A stretch of DNA of 64,000 nucleotides, taken from the NCBI RefSeq assembly GCF_009192945.1, contig NZ_NSET01000004.1:164322-228321 (forward strand). Direction: 5' to 3'. The stretch comes from Xanthomonas maliensis (GTDB lineage: Bacteria; Pseudomonadota; Gammaproteobacteria; Xanthomonadales; Xanthomonadaceae). The translations under genes were made by a program, and so were the position numbers. A model generated the notes under the pieces. That model saw only the letters and a program-made list of their open reading frames with translations. It was not told the DNA's origin and made no database searches. Below, piece after piece: positions 37,424 to 47,041 of the stretch (within the stretch, counting starts at the first letter, position 1; each line of letters begins with the position of its first letter).

Positions 37424-39179
37424 CGCCTGGTGTCACAGCCTGGCCGACGCGCAGGCCTGCAGTTGCTGGTTGAACTGCTACCTGCGCGAATTCGCCCTGC
37501 CGGCCGCCGCCGCCGACCTGGACTACCGCGGGCGCGATCGCCCTGGCGCTGCGCTCGGCGAACAGCGCTGGGCGCGGATCGTGCTGGACGACGGCAATCT
37601 GCTCTGCGTGCGCATCGCCCATGCCGATCGCCTGGGCCGCTGCCGGTTCGCCTCAGCGCCGTTCCTGAAGCGCCCTGGCCAGGCCTGGCACAGCCTGGAT
37701 GCGCAGGCGCTGGCGCGTTGCCTGCTGCAGGCACTGGGCGGCGCGACCCAGACGGTCAACCCCGAGTTGCTGGCGCAAAGCGCCAACAGCGTGGCCATCA
37801 CCGCCGCGCTGCTGCGCCAGGCGCAGGCCAGCACGCCGACCGGCGATCCCTTGATCGATGCCGAGCAATCGCTGCTATGGGGGCACGCCCTGCATCCCAC
37901 GCCCAAGAGCCGCGAAGGCGTGGATCTGGCGCAGGTGCTGGCCTGCGCGCCGGAAGCGCGTGCTGAATTCCCGCTGTTCTGGTTCCGCATCGATCCGCGC
38001 CTGTTGCGCGTGCAAGGCCGCGACGTGCGGGCAAGCCTGCAGCAATTGTCCGGCGCCACCGACCTCTACCCCTGCCATCCGTGGGAAGCACCGCGTCTGC
38101 TCGCCGACCCGCTGCTGCAACAGTTGCAGGCACGTGGCCTGATCGAACCGCTCGGCACGCTGGGGCAGGCGCTGCGGCCGACCTCGTCGGTCCGCACGCT
38201 GTACCACACGCAGTTGGATTACTTCCTCAAGTGCTCGGTGCATGTCCGGCTGACCAACTGCGTGCGTAAGAACGCCTGGTACGAACTGGAAAGCGCAGTG
38301 GCCCTGACCACCTTGCTGGCACCAAGCTGGCAGGCGTTGGCGGCGCAGGTTCCCGGCTTCGACGTGATGCTGGAGCCAGCGGCCACCTCGCTGGAGGTGG
38401 CTCAGGTCGATCCGGCGCTGCACGCGGCCCATCCGCAGGCCGCGCGCGCGCTCACCGAGAGCTTCGGCATCCTGTATCGACAAGCGCTGCCAGCGGCGCT
38501 GCGGACGCGTTGGCAACCGCAGGTGGCAGCTGCCCTGTTCACCAGCGATGGCGAAGGGCGTAGCGTCTGTGCCGCCGCGATCGGGCGGCTATGCCGAGGA
38601 CAGATGGAGTACGCCAGCGCAACCGTGCTGTGGTTTCGCGCCTATGCCGCGCTGCTGCTCGATGGGGTCTGGAGCGCGCTGTTCCTGCACGGGATCGCGC
38701 TGGAGCCGCATCTGCAGAACACCGTCATGGGTTTTGCCGACGGCTGGCCGACGCGCGTGTGGATCCGCGATCTGGAAGGCACCAAGCTGCTGCCGCAGCA
38801 CTGGCCACCCACAAGGCTGCGCGGCGTGGGCGAGCGTGTGCGGCAATCGCTGTACTACACGCCCGAACAGGCCTGGAACCGAGTGGCGTACTGCGCACTG
38901 GTCAACAATCTGGCCGAGGCGATCTTTCATCTGGCCGAGGGCGATGCCGTATTGGAAGCACGGCTGTGGCAATGCGTGAGCGAGCTGGCGATGCGTTGGC
39001 AGCAGCGCCACGGCGTGCAGCCGGCATTGCAAGGCCTGCTCGACGGTGCGCCATTGCCCGGCAAGAACAACCTGGGCACACGCCTGTGGCAACGCGCCGA
39101 CCGCCAGGCCGACTACACCGCCCTGCCCAACCCGCTCGCCAGTGCCGCGCCCAGCGTCCGCACGCAGGTGGCGGCATGA
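37401..39179 (+). CDS. pvsD: IucA/IucC-family NIS siderophore synthetase (PvsD-like)
   Basis: This is the second NIS synthetase of the operon, 592 residues from the ATG at 37401, preceded by GAGGAG inside the exporter gene. It shows the family motifs WGHALHPTPKSREGVDLAQV (about 155-174), TSSVRTLYHTQLDYFLKCSV and RLTNCVRKNAWYELESAVAL, followed by GIALEPHLQNTVMGFADGWP and the FhuF-like C-terminus. The Vibrio PvsD homologue starts the pathway by joining citrate to L-serine; that assignment is transferred by homology. Its stop overlaps the start of the decarboxylase (ATGA). Confidence 0.88.
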   Translation: MSSPTMLDAWCHSLADAQACSCWLNCYLREFALPAAAADLDYRGRDRPGAALGEQRWARIVLDDGNLLCVRIAHADRLGRCRFASAPFLKRPGQAWHSLDAQALARCLLQALGGATQTVNPELLAQSANSVAITAALLRQAQASTPTGDPLIDAEQSLLWGHALHPTPKSREGVDLAQVLACAPEARAEFPLFWFRIDPRLLRVQGRDVRASLQQLSGATDLYPCHPWEAPRLLADPLLQQLQARGLIEPLGTLGQALRPTSSVRTLYHTQLDYFLKCSVHVRLTNCVRKNAWYELESAVALTTLLAPSWQALAAQVPGFDVMLEPAATSLEVAQVDPALHAAHPQAARALTESFGILYRQALPAALRTRWQPQVAAALFTSDGEGRSVCAAAIGRLCRGQMEYASATVLWFRAYAALLLDGVWSALFLHGIALEPHLQNTVMGFADGWPTRVWIRDLEGTKLLPQHWPPTRLRGVGERVRQSLYYTPEQAWNRVAYCALVNNLAEAIFHLAEGDAVLEARLWQCVSELAMRWQQRHGVQPALQGLLDGAPLPGKNNLGTRLWQRADRQADYTALPNPLASAAPSVRTQVAA

Positions 39180-40462
39180 GCCTGCGCATCGATGCCGACG
39201 TTCTGCCGCAGGCGCTCGCCCGACTGCGTGCCGGCAGCGATGCGCCGGTCTGCGCCTATGTCTACGATCTGCACGCGCTGGACAGGCAGGCGGCGTGGAT
39301 GCGTGCCTGCCTGCCGAGAGAGTGCGCGCTGTACTACGCGGCCAAGGCCAATGCCGAATCTGCTGTGCTACAGACGCTGGCGCCGCATGTCGACGGCTTC
39401 GAGGCCGCTTCTGGCGGCGAGCTGGCCTGGCTGCACCGCCAGCAACCGCAGGCGCCGTTGCTGTTCGGCGGCCCAGGCAAACTGGACAGCGAACTCGCCC
39501 AGGCCGTTGCGCTGCCGGCCTGCACGCTGCACGTGGAAAGCCTGGGCGAATTGCAGCGACTGGCGGCCATTGCGGCTCAGGCGCAGCGCACGGTGCCGGT
39601 GTTCCTGCGCATGAACATCGCCGTCCCGGGGACACAACGTACGCGTTTGATGATGGGCGGACAGCCCTCGCCGTTCGGCTTGGATGCAGCCGATCTGGAC
39701 GCTGCGATACAGCTGCTGCGTGGCAGCCCGTCGCTGCGCCTGGAAGGCTTCCACTTCCACCTGCTGTCGCACCAGCGCGATGCCGCCGCCCAGTTGGAGT
39801 TGATCGCCGCCTATCTGCGGACGGTGCAGCAATGGCGGCAGCACTACCGGCTTGGTCCGCTGCACGTGAATGCCGGCGGCGGCTTCGGCGTGGACTACCT
39901 GGCGCCGGCGGCGTCGTTCGACTGGGCGCAGTTCTGCACCGGATTGCCGGCGCTATTGCATGCGCACGGCGAGGGCCTGCGGCTGCGGCTGGAGCCGGGC
40001 CGCTATGTCAGCGCCAGCTGCGGCTGGTATCTGATGGAGGTGCTGGATCTCAAGCGCAGCCATGGCGAATGGTTCGCGATCGGGCGTGGCGGCACGCATC
40101 ACTTTCGCACCCCGGCCGCACAGGGCCACGATCATCCCTTCCTGGTACTGCGTGGTACGCAGGCGCCGGTACTGCGCGATGCGCGCGTGACCCTGGTCGG
40201 CCAGTTGTGTACGCCGAAGGATGTGCTGGCACGGGCGCAGCCGGTGGCGGCACTGGCGCCGGGCGATTGCCTGGCGTTTCCGTTGGCTGGCGCCTATGCC
40301 TGGAACATCTCGCATCAGCAGTTTCTGATGCACCCGCCACCGCAGATGCTGTTCCTGCCCGTGCGCGATCACGCCGATGCAGCGCTGGAGCTGGGCGCGA
40401 TGGGAACACGAATATCGGCACGCAGATCCGCTTCGGCCACCACCTCCGGATCGTCCAGGTAG
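39176..40462 (+). CDS. pvsE: PLP-dependent decarboxylase of siderophore synthesis (PvsE-like)
   Basis: A 428-residue alanine-racemase-fold decarboxylase related to diaminopimelate/ornithine decarboxylases. PLP-binding Lys lies in LYYAAKANAESAVL (about residue 54), the phosphate-binding glycines in HVNAGGGFGVDYL, and the C-terminal beta-domain shows AGAYAWNISHQQFLMHPPP. In vibrioferrin synthesis PvsE decarboxylates the citryl-serine intermediate to the ethanolamine form. The last 31 codons overlap the end of the convergent AraC gene. The tail after FLPVRDHADA is arginine/serine-rich and may be a recent extension through a lost stop. A housekeeping lysA role is unlikely given the operon. Confidence 0.87.
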   Translation: MSLRIDADVLPQALARLRAGSDAPVCAYVYDLHALDRQAAWMRACLPRECALYYAAKANAESAVLQTLAPHVDGFEAASGGELAWLHRQQPQAPLLFGGPGKLDSELAQAVALPACTLHVESLGELQRLAAIAAQAQRTVPVFLRMNIAVPGTQRTRLMMGGQPSPFGLDAADLDAAIQLLRGSPSLRLEGFHFHLLSHQRDAAAQLELIAAYLRTVQQWRQHYRLGPLHVNAGGGFGVDYLAPAASFDWAQFCTGLPALLHAHGEGLRLRLEPGRYVSASCGWYLMEVLDLKRSHGEWFAIGRGGTHHFRTPAAQGHDHPFLVLRGTQAPVLRDARVTLVGQLCTPKDVLARAQPVAALAPGDCLAFPLAGAYAWNISHQQFLMHPPPQMLFLPVRDHADAALELGAMGTRISARRSASATTSGSSR

Positions 40463-41280
40463 AGGTAGTGCAACGGCGCGGCACGCAGGACGTAGCCGCT
40501 GGCCGGCAGCCAGTCGGCCAGCAGGCGGTCGAGCGCGTCCTCCAACAGCGCATAGCTGCCGGTATGGCGTAACACCGCGTGCGCGCCGCCGTCGAGCACG
40601 CGGAGTTGCAGCGGCGCCGGCGGCGCGACCTCGGTGGCAAAGGCCATGCCGCATTCGAACAGGTGCTGCGATGGCGGCACATCCCGGTGGTCGCTCAAGG
40701 GCACGCCGATCAAGGCCTGCAGATGCGCCATCGCACCGGCCCGCTCGGCCCAGCCGGCGATGCGGCCGAAGCCGCGATCCAGTGCATCGAACGGCCCGCG
40801 CTGCTGCAGTACGACCACCTGCAAGGGATCGAGCATCTGCACGCTCACCCGCAACGGCACGTCTGCGGTGCGTGGCAGTGCCGGCATCGCCAGCTGCCGC
40901 AATTTTTCCGCGCGCAGGGCCGGCGTGCGCCGCAGCTGGCTGGGGCTGGCCTGCACCGCGGCGCGGAATGCGCGCGCCAGCGCCTGTGGCGTCTGGTAGC
41001 CCACCGCCAGCGCGATCTCGGTGACGCTGCGGTCCGGCTCGCCCAGCAGATGCAACGCCTGGCTCAGCCGCAGACGGGCAATCGTCTGTCCCAGGGTTTC
41101 TCCCGCCAGTGCGCGATAGACCCGATGGAAGTGATGCGGCGACTGATGCGCCACCGCCGCCAAGCTGGCCAGGTCGGGCACGGCCGCGCCGGCACGCAGG
41201 CTGTCCTGCAGATGCGCGATCACCCGCGCAACGACGCTGTGGTGATGATGGTCTGGGCGAGCGGTAGCGGCAGCGGGCAT
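40369..41280 (-). CDS. AraC-family regulator with GyrI-like effector domain
   Basis: A 303-residue regulator with an N-terminal AraC double helix-turn-helix (HQSPHHFHRVYRALAGETLG and RSVTEIALAVGYQTPQALAR, about residues 36-100). A C-terminal GyrI-like/SOUL-type effector-binding domain follows (about 145-303; VLRHTGSYALLEDALDRLL). The ATG at 41280 is preferred; the open frame upstream to 41649 only crosses the repeat element. It converges on the siderophore operon with a 94-bp tail overlap. Whether it regulates that operon is unknown: known vibrioferrin operons are controlled mainly by Fur, and this domain type often senses small aromatic ligands. Confidence 0.88.
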   Translation of the reverse strand: MPAAATARPDHHHHSVVARVIAHLQDSLRAGAAVPDLASLAAVAHQSPHHFHRVYRALAGETLGQTIARLRLSQALHLLGEPDRSVTEIALAVGYQTPQALARAFRAAVQASPSQLRRTPALRAEKLRQLAMPALPRTADVPLRVSVQMLDPLQVVVLQQRGPFDALDRGFGRIAGWAERAGAMAHLQALIGVPLSDHRDVPPSQHLFECGMAFATEVAPPAPLQLRVLDGGAHAVLRHTGSYALLEDALDRLLADWLPASGYVLRAAPLHYLYLDDPEVVAEADLRADIRVPIAPSSSAASA

Positions 41281-41302
41281 GGAGGGCTCCTGGTCGAGGA
41301 TA

Positions 41303-41574
41303 CTAGAGCGTGTTATGCACTTTGAGGTGAGTGCGAGGCGTCCTGCGGCGCGTCGAGACAAGGCGTGCGCCGCGGCCCAGGCTGGCCGCCTGGGCAAGGC
41401 GCGCAACGCGGTATCGGCGTGCCGCAGGGCGCTTCCCGGAGGGTTGGCCGTCAGCGGCACGGAGCGGGCGCCGCGCGGCTTGCCTTGGCGCCAGCCACGC
41501 CGGCGCCACCCAGCACCCGCTCCGCACCGCTGACGGCCAACGCATCTCATCTCAAAGTACATAACCCGCTCTAG
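41303..41574. mobile_element. MITE-like inverted-repeat element, 272 bp
   Basis: The ends are terminal inverted repeats. The left end CTAGAGCGTGTTATGCACTT (41303 on) matches the reverse complement of the right end (CTAGAGCGGGTTATGTACTT, read from 41574), with 26 of 29 positions identical over TIRs of 29 bp. Inside, a second perfect inverted pair GTTGGCCGTCAGCGG (41443-41457) and CCGCTGACGGCCAAC (41527-41541) forms a long GC-rich stem. No transposase frame is present, only shadow frames. Size, TIRs and lack of coding suggest a non-autonomous miniature element mobilised in trans, placed between the AraC regulator start and the end of cobS. Target-site duplication is not obvious. Confidence 0.72.
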
Positions 41575-41658
41575 CGTAGGCGCGCCTGCACGCCGGTGCG
41601 GTCCCGATCTTGCGCAATTGCGCTGCGCGCGCCCATCCGCGCGGCCCACCGCAATCGC

Positions 41659-42393
41659 TCAGTCCGTTGCCAACGCCAGCCCCACCAGCACCGCCGTCTC
41701 GCTCAATTCCACCAACGCACCGCAGGTATCGCCGGTGATGCCGCCGAGCCGGCGCAGGCAAGCGCGTCGCCAGAGCGCAAACACCAAAGCCACCAGCACG
41801 GCGGCCAATAGCGCGCGGCGTGGACCGGCGACGACGGCGATCGCCAGCGCGCCCAGCACGGCCAGCCATGCCGGCCCGCGCCCGGCAGCCGCCAGCGCAA
41901 TACCGAGGCCACCGGCGCGCACGTAGGGCGTGCTCTGGAAGGCGGCGACCACCGCCGCGCGCGCCAGCAGCGGCGCCAGCCATAGCGCGGCGAGCGTATG
42001 CGGCAGCAAGCTGGCCAATGCGGCGCACTTGAGCAATAGCAGCAGCACGACCGCGGCCACTGCCATCGGGCCGCTGGCAGGGTCCTTCATGATCGCCAGC
42101 GTGCGTGCGCGGTCGCCCAGGCCACCGACCCAGGCATCGGTCATGTCGGCCAAGCCGTCCACATGCAGCGCGCCGGTCAGCCAGACCCAGGCGCTGAGCA
42201 CCAACGCGGCCGCGAGCAACGGCGTCGTTCCGCGCAGGCACCACGCCAACGCCAGCAGCAACAGGCCCAGCAGCAGACCGACCAGTGGATACCAGGGCAG
42301 TGCGCGGGCGGCCGCGCCGGAACGGGCAAACGCCCAGCCCGGCACCGGGATGCGGGTCAGAAAGCCGATTGCGACCAGCAGGCCGTCGATCAC
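41659..42393 (-). CDS. cobS: Adenosylcobinamide-GDP ribazoletransferase
   Basis: Last enzyme of cobalamin assembly: it joins adenosylcobinamide-GDP to alpha-ribazole at the inner membrane. The GTG at 42393 ([20 protein letters not shown]) overlaps the cobC stop as GTGA and gives 244 residues. Diagnostic motifs are GALHVDGLADMTDAWVGG (about 81-98) and MKDPASGPMAV, followed by several transmembrane helices. It is the last gene of the cobalamin operon; downstream lies the MITE-like element. Confidence 0.95.
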   Translation of the reverse strand: MIDGLLVAIGFLTRIPVPGWAFARSGAAARALPWYPLVGLLLGLLLLALAWCLRGTTPLLAAALVLSAWVWLTGALHVDGLADMTDAWVGGLGDRARTLAIMKDPASGPMAVAAVVLLLLLKCAALASLLPHTLAALWLAPLLARAAVVAAFQSTPYVRAGGLGIALAAAGRGPAWLAVLGALAIAVVAGPRRALLAAVLVALVFALWRRACLRRLGGITGDTCGALVELSETAVLVGLALATD

Positions 42394-42953
42394 GTCGCCG
42401 CGCGTGGCAGCGGCGGCCACGCCAACGGATGCAGCGACGCATGCGGCACCGCCAGCTCGGTCATGCTGCCGAAGTGGCGCCGTTCGACCATGCAGCGCAG
42501 CGCGCGAATGGCACCGCCGTGGGTGACCACCAACACGTGTTGACCCGGATGGGCGGCGACCAGGTCGTCGAGCGCGGCCGCCAGGCGCGCGCAGAAATCC
42601 GCGAATGGTTCGGCCTGCGGCGGCGGATGCGCGACCGGATCGGCCCAGAAGCGGCCTAGCGCGGGGCCTTCGTCGCGATCGATCTCGGCGATCGGTACGC
42701 CCTGCCAGCGACCGAAGTGATATTCGCGTAGGCGTGGATCGCGCCGCAGCGGCAATCCACGCGCCTGCGCCAGTTCCTCTGCGAACAAGGCGCAACGCTG
42801 CAAGCTTGACGTTGCCACTGCCTCCCAGCTGCCGCCAGCGGTGGCGGCGCGCAGCTGCTGCCAGCCCAGCGGAGTCAGCGGATCGTCGAGTTGACCGCGG
42901 TAACTGCGCTGACCGGTGTCGCCATGGCGCAGCAACGTGATGCGAGTACTCAT
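42390..42953 (-). CDS. cobC: Alpha-ribazole phosphatase (histidine phosphatase family)
   Basis: Removes phosphate from alpha-ribazole-5'-phosphate or adenosylcobalamin phosphate in nucleotide-loop assembly. The 187-residue protein starts [20 protein letters not shown], with the catalytic histidine in the LRHG motif. The second histidine is in [13 protein letters not shown] near residue 154, and YHFGRWQG lies between. The ATG at 42953 overlaps the cobT stop (ATGA). The phosphoglycerate-mutase fold plus the position between cobT and cobS make the CobC assignment safe. Confidence 0.93.
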   Translation of the reverse strand: MSTRITLLRHGDTGQRSYRGQLDDPLTPLGWQQLRAATAGGSWEAVATSSLQRCALFAEELAQARGLPLRRDPRLREYHFGRWQGVPIAEIDRDEGPALGRFWADPVAHPPPQAEPFADFCARLAAALDDLVAAHPGQHVLVVTHGGAIRALRCMVERRHFGSMTELAVPHASLHPLAWPPLPRAAT

Positions 42954-43993
42954 GCGTCGCGCACCCCGGCCTCGGCAAAGGTGGCCATGCCGGCGTGCAG
43001 CGCGCAGGCCAGTCGCAGCAGCGGGATCGCGACCGCCGCACCGCTGGCTTCGCCCAGCCGCAGCTCCAGCTGCAGCAAGGGTTCGGCATCGAGCGCGCGC
43101 AGCAGCGCCGCATGGCCGCGCTCGCGCGAGCGATGACCGAACAGCAACCACTCGCGCACGCCGGGATTGAGTTGGGTCGCCACCAGTGCCGCGGCGGTGC
43201 TGATGAACCCATCCACCAGCACCGGAATGCCCGCCTGGGCGGCCGCGATGTAGGCACCGACCAGCGCCGCGATCTCGAAACCGCCCAGACAGCGCAAGCG
43301 CTCCAGTGGCGTCGCCGCGTTGGCATGCACGGCGAGTGCGCGCGCCACCACGGTGGCCTTGTGGCTGATCCCCTCGGCATCCAGTCCGGTGCCGGCCCCG
43401 ACCAGCCCCTGCGGCAGCTGCGCCAACAGCGCACAGCCCAGCGCTGCTGCCGCGGTGGTATTGCCGATGCCCATCTCGCCGCCGACGAACAACTGGCTGC
43501 GGCTGGCACGCGCTTGCGCGACGCTGGCCGCACCGGCCGCCAAGGCCTCGCGCAACTGCGCCGGCGTCATCGCCGGCTGCTCGCAGAAATTGGCGGTGCT
43601 GGCGGCGATCCACGCGCGCCGTACCTGCGGCAGGTCGCCAGGGTCGTTGACCACGCCCAGGTTCACCACTTCCAGGTGCGCCTGCAGCGTGCGCGCGAGC
43701 ACCGCGATCGCTGCGCCGCCGGTGGCGAAGTTGCGCACCATCTCGCCGGTGACGGCTTGCGGAAACGCCGACACCCCTTCGGCGGCCACGCCGTGATCGG
43801 CGGCATACACGGCGATCCAGATTCGCTCCAGGGTCGGCCGCACCTGGCCCTGCAAGGCCGCCAGTTGCACCGCCAGCTGTTCGAGCCGGCCCAGCGCGCC
43901 GTGCGGCTTGGTCAACTCGGCCTGCCGCGCCAGCGCGGCCTGTTGCGCGCGCAGGTCTGGCGCGGCGCACGGCCCATGGATCCACTCGCTCAT
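42950..43993 (-). CDS. cobT: Nicotinate-nucleotide-dimethylbenzimidazole phosphoribosyltransferase
   Basis: Activates the lower-ligand base (dimethylbenzimidazole) as alpha-ribazole phosphate. The 347-residue product starts at the ATG at 43993 ([20 protein letters not shown]) and carries [13 protein letters not shown], the [20 protein letters not shown] segment, [19 protein letters not shown] and [14 protein letters not shown]. The start shares one base with the cobU stop (TAATG), indicating translational coupling. No bluB for making dimethylbenzimidazole is in the window, so the base must come from elsewhere. Confidence 0.95.
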   Translation of the reverse strand: MSEWIHGPCAAPDLRAQQAALARQAELTKPHGALGRLEQLAVQLAALQGQVRPTLERIWIAVYAADHGVAAEGVSAFPQAVTGEMVRNFATGGAAIAVLARTLQAHLEVVNLGVVNDPGDLPQVRRAWIAASTANFCEQPAMTPAQLREALAAGAASVAQARASRSQLFVGGEMGIGNTTAAAALGCALLAQLPQGLVGAGTGLDAEGISHKATVVARALAVHANAATPLERLRCLGGFEIAALVGAYIAAAQAGIPVLVDGFISTAAALVATQLNPGVREWLLFGHRSRERGHAALLRALDAEPLLQLELRLGEASGAAVAIPLLRLACALHAGMATFAEAGVRDA

Positions 43994-44511
43994 TACGGCG
44001 CTCCTTTCAACACCATCGGCAACCCAGCCACCACGAAGAGTACCCGCTCGCACTGCTGCGCCAATACCTGATGCAGGCGGCCGGCCTCGTCGACGAACTG
44101 GCGGGTCAGTTCGCCCAGCGGAACGATGCCGTGGCCGACCTCGTTGCTGACCAGCAGTACCTGGCCTGGCAGGCTTGGCAAGGTCGCCAGCAAGGCCACG
44201 CGCTCGCGATGGAAGAGCGTCGGGTCTGCGTGTCCAAGCAGGTTGCTCAACCACAGCGTCAGGCAATCGACCAGCACGCAGCGTTCCGGTGCGGCGATGG
44301 CCTGCAACGCCGCCGCCAGCGCGATCGGCTCCTCCACGCAGCGCCACTGCGCAGGACGCTGGTCGCGATGGTGGGCGATGCGTGTGGCCATTTCGGCATC
44401 CAGCGCCTGTGCGGTGGCCAGGTACACCACCTCCAGGCCGGAGTCGGCGGCCAGGCGTTCGGCCAACGCGCTCTTGCCGGAGCGGGCACCGCCCAGGATC
44501 AGGTGTCGCAT
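43993..44511 (-). CDS. cobU: Bifunctional adenosylcobinamide kinase/guanylyltransferase
   Basis: Phosphorylates adenosylcobinamide and attaches GMP to give adenosylcobinamide-GDP. The 172-residue product starts [20 protein letters not shown], with the P-loop GGARSGKS at 7-14. It has [15 protein letters not shown] and the family motif [13 protein letters not shown]. It overlaps the end of cobQ by 13 bp and the start of cobT by one base. The family is also named CobP in some species. Confidence 0.96.
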   Translation of the reverse strand: MRHLILGGARSGKSALAERLAADSGLEVVYLATAQALDAEMATRIAHHRDQRPAQWRCVEEPIALAAALQAIAAPERCVLVDCLTLWLSNLLGHADPTLFHRERVALLATLPSLPGQVLLVSNEVGHGIVPLGELTRQFVDEAGRLHQVLAQQCERVLFVVAGLPMVLKGAP

Positions 44512-45974
44512 GGGAATTCCTTACAGAGCAGGCCGCGCAATGCGGCGGTATCCAGGTGGGCGTCCACCGCATCGGCCAGCCGCTCGAAACTGGCCTCGCG
44601 CAGCGCAGCCAGATCCAACGGCGCGGCCTGCGCCAAGCCGGCCCAGTCCAGCAATGTCGCCAGGGCAGCGGGATGATCGAACAGCCCATGCAGATAGGTG
44701 CCCAACACCTGTCCATCGACAGACATGGCACCGTCGTGGCGGCCGTCGTCCAGCTGCAGCAGCGGCCGCGCCAGCGCCGGGCCCTCGCTGCGCCCGCAGT
44801 GGATCTCATACCCCTCCACCGCGGCCTCGCCCACCAGCAGGCGGCCACGCACGCGACGCAGTTGCTTGACCGGCAATAGCACGGTCTGCAAGTCCAACCA
44901 GCCCAGGCCCGCGCTGCTGCCGGCATCGCCTTCGATGCCCTGTGGGTCATCGATGCGCGTGCCGAGCATCTGCAGGCCGCCGCAGATGCCGAGCAGCTTG
45001 CCGCCGTAGCGCAGATGGCGCGCGATCGTCGCCTCCCAACCTTGCGCCCGCAGCCACTGCAGATCCTGGCGGGTGGACTTGCTGCCGGGCAGCACGATCA
45101 GGTCACAGGGGAGCGGCACCTGCCCCGGCCCGACCAGATGGACCTGCACCTGCGGATGCGCCAGCAACGCATCCAGGTCGGTGTGGTTGCTGATCCGCGG
45201 CAAGACCGGCACCACGATCTGCAAGCGTGCCTGCGGCTTGACCAGCGGCGTGCGCGGCACCGCGTCCTCGGCATCGAGTTGCAAGCCGTGCAGATACGGC
45301 AGTACACCCAGCACCGGCTTGCCGGTTTCGCGCTGCAGCCACTCCAGCCCGGGTTGCAGCAGCGCCAGGTCGCCGCGAAAACGGTTGATCACCAGCCCGA
45401 CCACGCGCGCACGTTCGCTCACCGACAGCAGCGCCAAGGTGCCGACCAGATGCGCGAACACGCCGCCACGGTCGATATCGGCGACCAGGATCACCGGGCA
45501 ATCCACCGCCTCGGCGTAGCCCATGTTGGCGATGTCGTGCGCACGCAGGTTGATCTCCGCCGGGCTGCCGGCCCCTTCCACCAGCACCGCCGCGTAGCGT
45601 TCCACCAGGCGCGCATGCGAAGCCAGCACCGCGCGCATCGCAGTGGGCTTGTAGCCGTGGTAATCCACCGCATCCAGGGTGGCGACCGGATGGCCGTGCA
45701 CGATGACCTGCGCGCCGGTATCGCTATTGGGCTTGAGCAACACCGGGTTGAAGTCGATCAACGGTGACAGGCCGCAGGCCTGCGCCTGCACCGCCTGGGC
45801 ACGACCGATCTCGCCGCCGTCGACGGTGACCGCGGCATTGAGCGCCATGTTCTGCGGTTTGAACGGTGCCACCGCCACGCCCTGGCGATACAGCCAGCGA
45901 CACAGCGCGGCGACCAGCGTGCTCTTGCCGGCATCGGAGGTGCAGCCCTGCACCATCAGCACACGCGCGCTCAT
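44499..45974 (-). CDS. cobQ: Cobyric acid synthase (glutamine-dependent)
   Basis: Amidates the b, d, e and g side chains of adenosylcobyrinic acid a,c-diamide using glutamine. The ATG at 45974 ([20 protein letters not shown]) gives 491 residues. The N-terminal domain is a P-loop ATPase with [20 protein letters not shown]; the C-terminal triad glutamine amidotransferase has the nucleophile Cys in [14 protein letters not shown] and the His in [13 protein letters not shown]. No earlier ring-synthesis gene is nearby, so the substrate would be an imported incomplete corrinoid, or the gene is a relic of a fuller pathway. It overlaps cobD as ATGA. Confidence 0.95.
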   Translation of the reverse strand: MSARVLMVQGCTSDAGKSTLVAALCRWLYRQGVAVAPFKPQNMALNAAVTVDGGEIGRAQAVQAQACGLSPLIDFNPVLLKPNSDTGAQVIVHGHPVATLDAVDYHGYKPTAMRAVLASHARLVERYAAVLVEGAGSPAEINLRAHDIANMGYAEAVDCPVILVADIDRGGVFAHLVGTLALLSVSERARVVGLVINRFRGDLALLQPGLEWLQRETGKPVLGVLPYLHGLQLDAEDAVPRTPLVKPQARLQIVVPVLPRISNHTDLDALLAHPQVQVHLVGPGQVPLPCDLIVLPGSKSTRQDLQWLRAQGWEATIARHLRYGGKLLGICGGLQMLGTRIDDPQGIEGDAGSSAGLGWLDLQTVLLPVKQLRRVRGRLLVGEAAVEGYEIHCGRSEGPALARPLLQLDDGRHDGAMSVDGQVLGTYLHGLFDHPAALATLLDWAGLAQAAPLDLAALREASFERLADAVDAHLDTAALRGLLCKEFPCDT

Positions 45975-47041
45975 GCCATCACCTCGGTCAATGCAGCCGC
46001 TAGCCGTGCCTCGCCGACAGCATCGGCGGGCAGGCCGATGCGCAGGCTGGATGGTGTGGCGAACAGCCGGGTGAGGATGCCGTGCTGCGCCAGCGCGTGA
46101 TGCAGCGCGGCGGCGTCTGCGCGCTGGCACCATTGGAAGAAGGCGGTACCGGCCGTGGGCGTCAATCCTTGCGCCTGTAGCAGATACGCCAACCGCTGCG
46201 CAGCGGCGTGCAGGCGTGGGCGTGCCTGCGCTTGCCAATCGCGATCGGCCAATGCCTGCCGCAGCACCCAGCGGGTTGGGCCGCTGAGCGTCCAGGGCCC
46301 GAGCTGGGCATGCAGCGCCTGCAGCAGCGACGGCCAGGCGCAGACCACGCCGGCACGCGCGCCGGCAAGGCCGAAGAATTTGCCCACCGAGCGCAGCACC
46401 ACCAGTCCCTCGACACCGGCATGCGGACACAGACTGTGCTCTGGCGTCGCATCGATGAAAGCTTCGTCCACCACCAGCCAGCCGCCGCGGTCGACCAGCT
46501 GCGCGTGCAGCGCCAGCAAGTGGTCGATGGCGAAGCGGGCGCCGGTGGGATTATTGGGATGGATCAGCACCACGACATCCAGTTCGCCAGCCGCCTGCGG
46601 CACCGCATCGGCGGCCAGCGGCCGCACGTCGTGTCCGGCACGACGCCACCCATGCGCATGCTCGGCGTAGCCCGGTGTCAGCACACCCACCTTGGCCGGC
46701 GCGCGCAGCAGCGGCAATGCCTGGATCGCTGCCTGCGAACCGGCCACCGGCAGCAGGTGGGCGGCACCGTAGTAATCGGCCGCGATGGCGCTCAGGCCAT
46801 CGTCGTCCTCCGGCAAGCGCAGCCACGCCTCGGGCGGGACCGGCGGCACCGGCCAGCCAAATGGGCTGACGCCGGTGGACAGGTCCAGCCATTGCGCCAC
46901 CGGCCGGCCATAGGTGTGTGCGGCGCGGCGCAGCCGTCCGCCATGCTCGAGCATGGCGGTCTGCTGGTGTCGATGAGGAGGCGTCACATCGGGGCGATCG
47001 ACTGCGTGGGATGGCGGGAACTTGCCCGCATCATGGCTCAT
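45971..47041 (-). CDS. cobD: L-threonine-O-3-phosphate decarboxylase
   Basis: A PLP enzyme that makes (R)-1-aminopropan-2-yl phosphate, the linker between corrin ring and nucleotide loop. The 356-residue aminotransferase-fold protein has [15 protein letters not shown] near the N-terminus, [31 protein letters not shown] and the PLP lysine in [18 protein letters not shown] (about residue 222). The extended N-terminus (about 25 residues, proline/histidine-rich) is unusual, and a later start is possible. It sits between cbiB and cobQ with ATGA overlaps on both sides. In Pseudomonas nomenclature this gene is cobC. Confidence 0.92.
   Translation of the reverse strand: MSHDAGKFPPSHAVDRPDVTPPHRHQQTAMLEHGGRLRRAAHTYGRPVAQWLDLSTGVSPFGWPVPPVPPEAWLRLPEDDDGLSAIAADYYGAAHLLPVAGSQAAIQALPLLRAPAKVGVLTPGYAEHAHGWRRAGHDVRPLAADAVPQAAGELDVVVLIHPNNPTGARFAIDHLLALHAQLVDRGGWLVVDEAFIDATPEHSLCPHAGVEGLVVLRSVGKFFGLAGARAGVVCAWPSLLQALHAQLGPWTLSGPTRWVLRQALADRDWQAQARPRLHAAAQRLAYLLQAQGLTPTAGTAFFQWCQRADAAALHHALAQHGILTRLFATPSSLRIGLPADAVGEARLAAALTEVMA

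Noticed and set aside
39176..40462. Annotation as diaminopimelate decarboxylase (lysA).
   Set aside because: The fold is shared, but the gene is translationally coupled within a siderophore operon, and PvsE-type activity fits better.
41281..41649. N-terminal extension of the AraC regulator through the inverted-repeat element.
   Set aside because: The extension is an arginine/alanine-rich translation of the MITE-like element; the ATG at 41280 begins a normal AraC protein.
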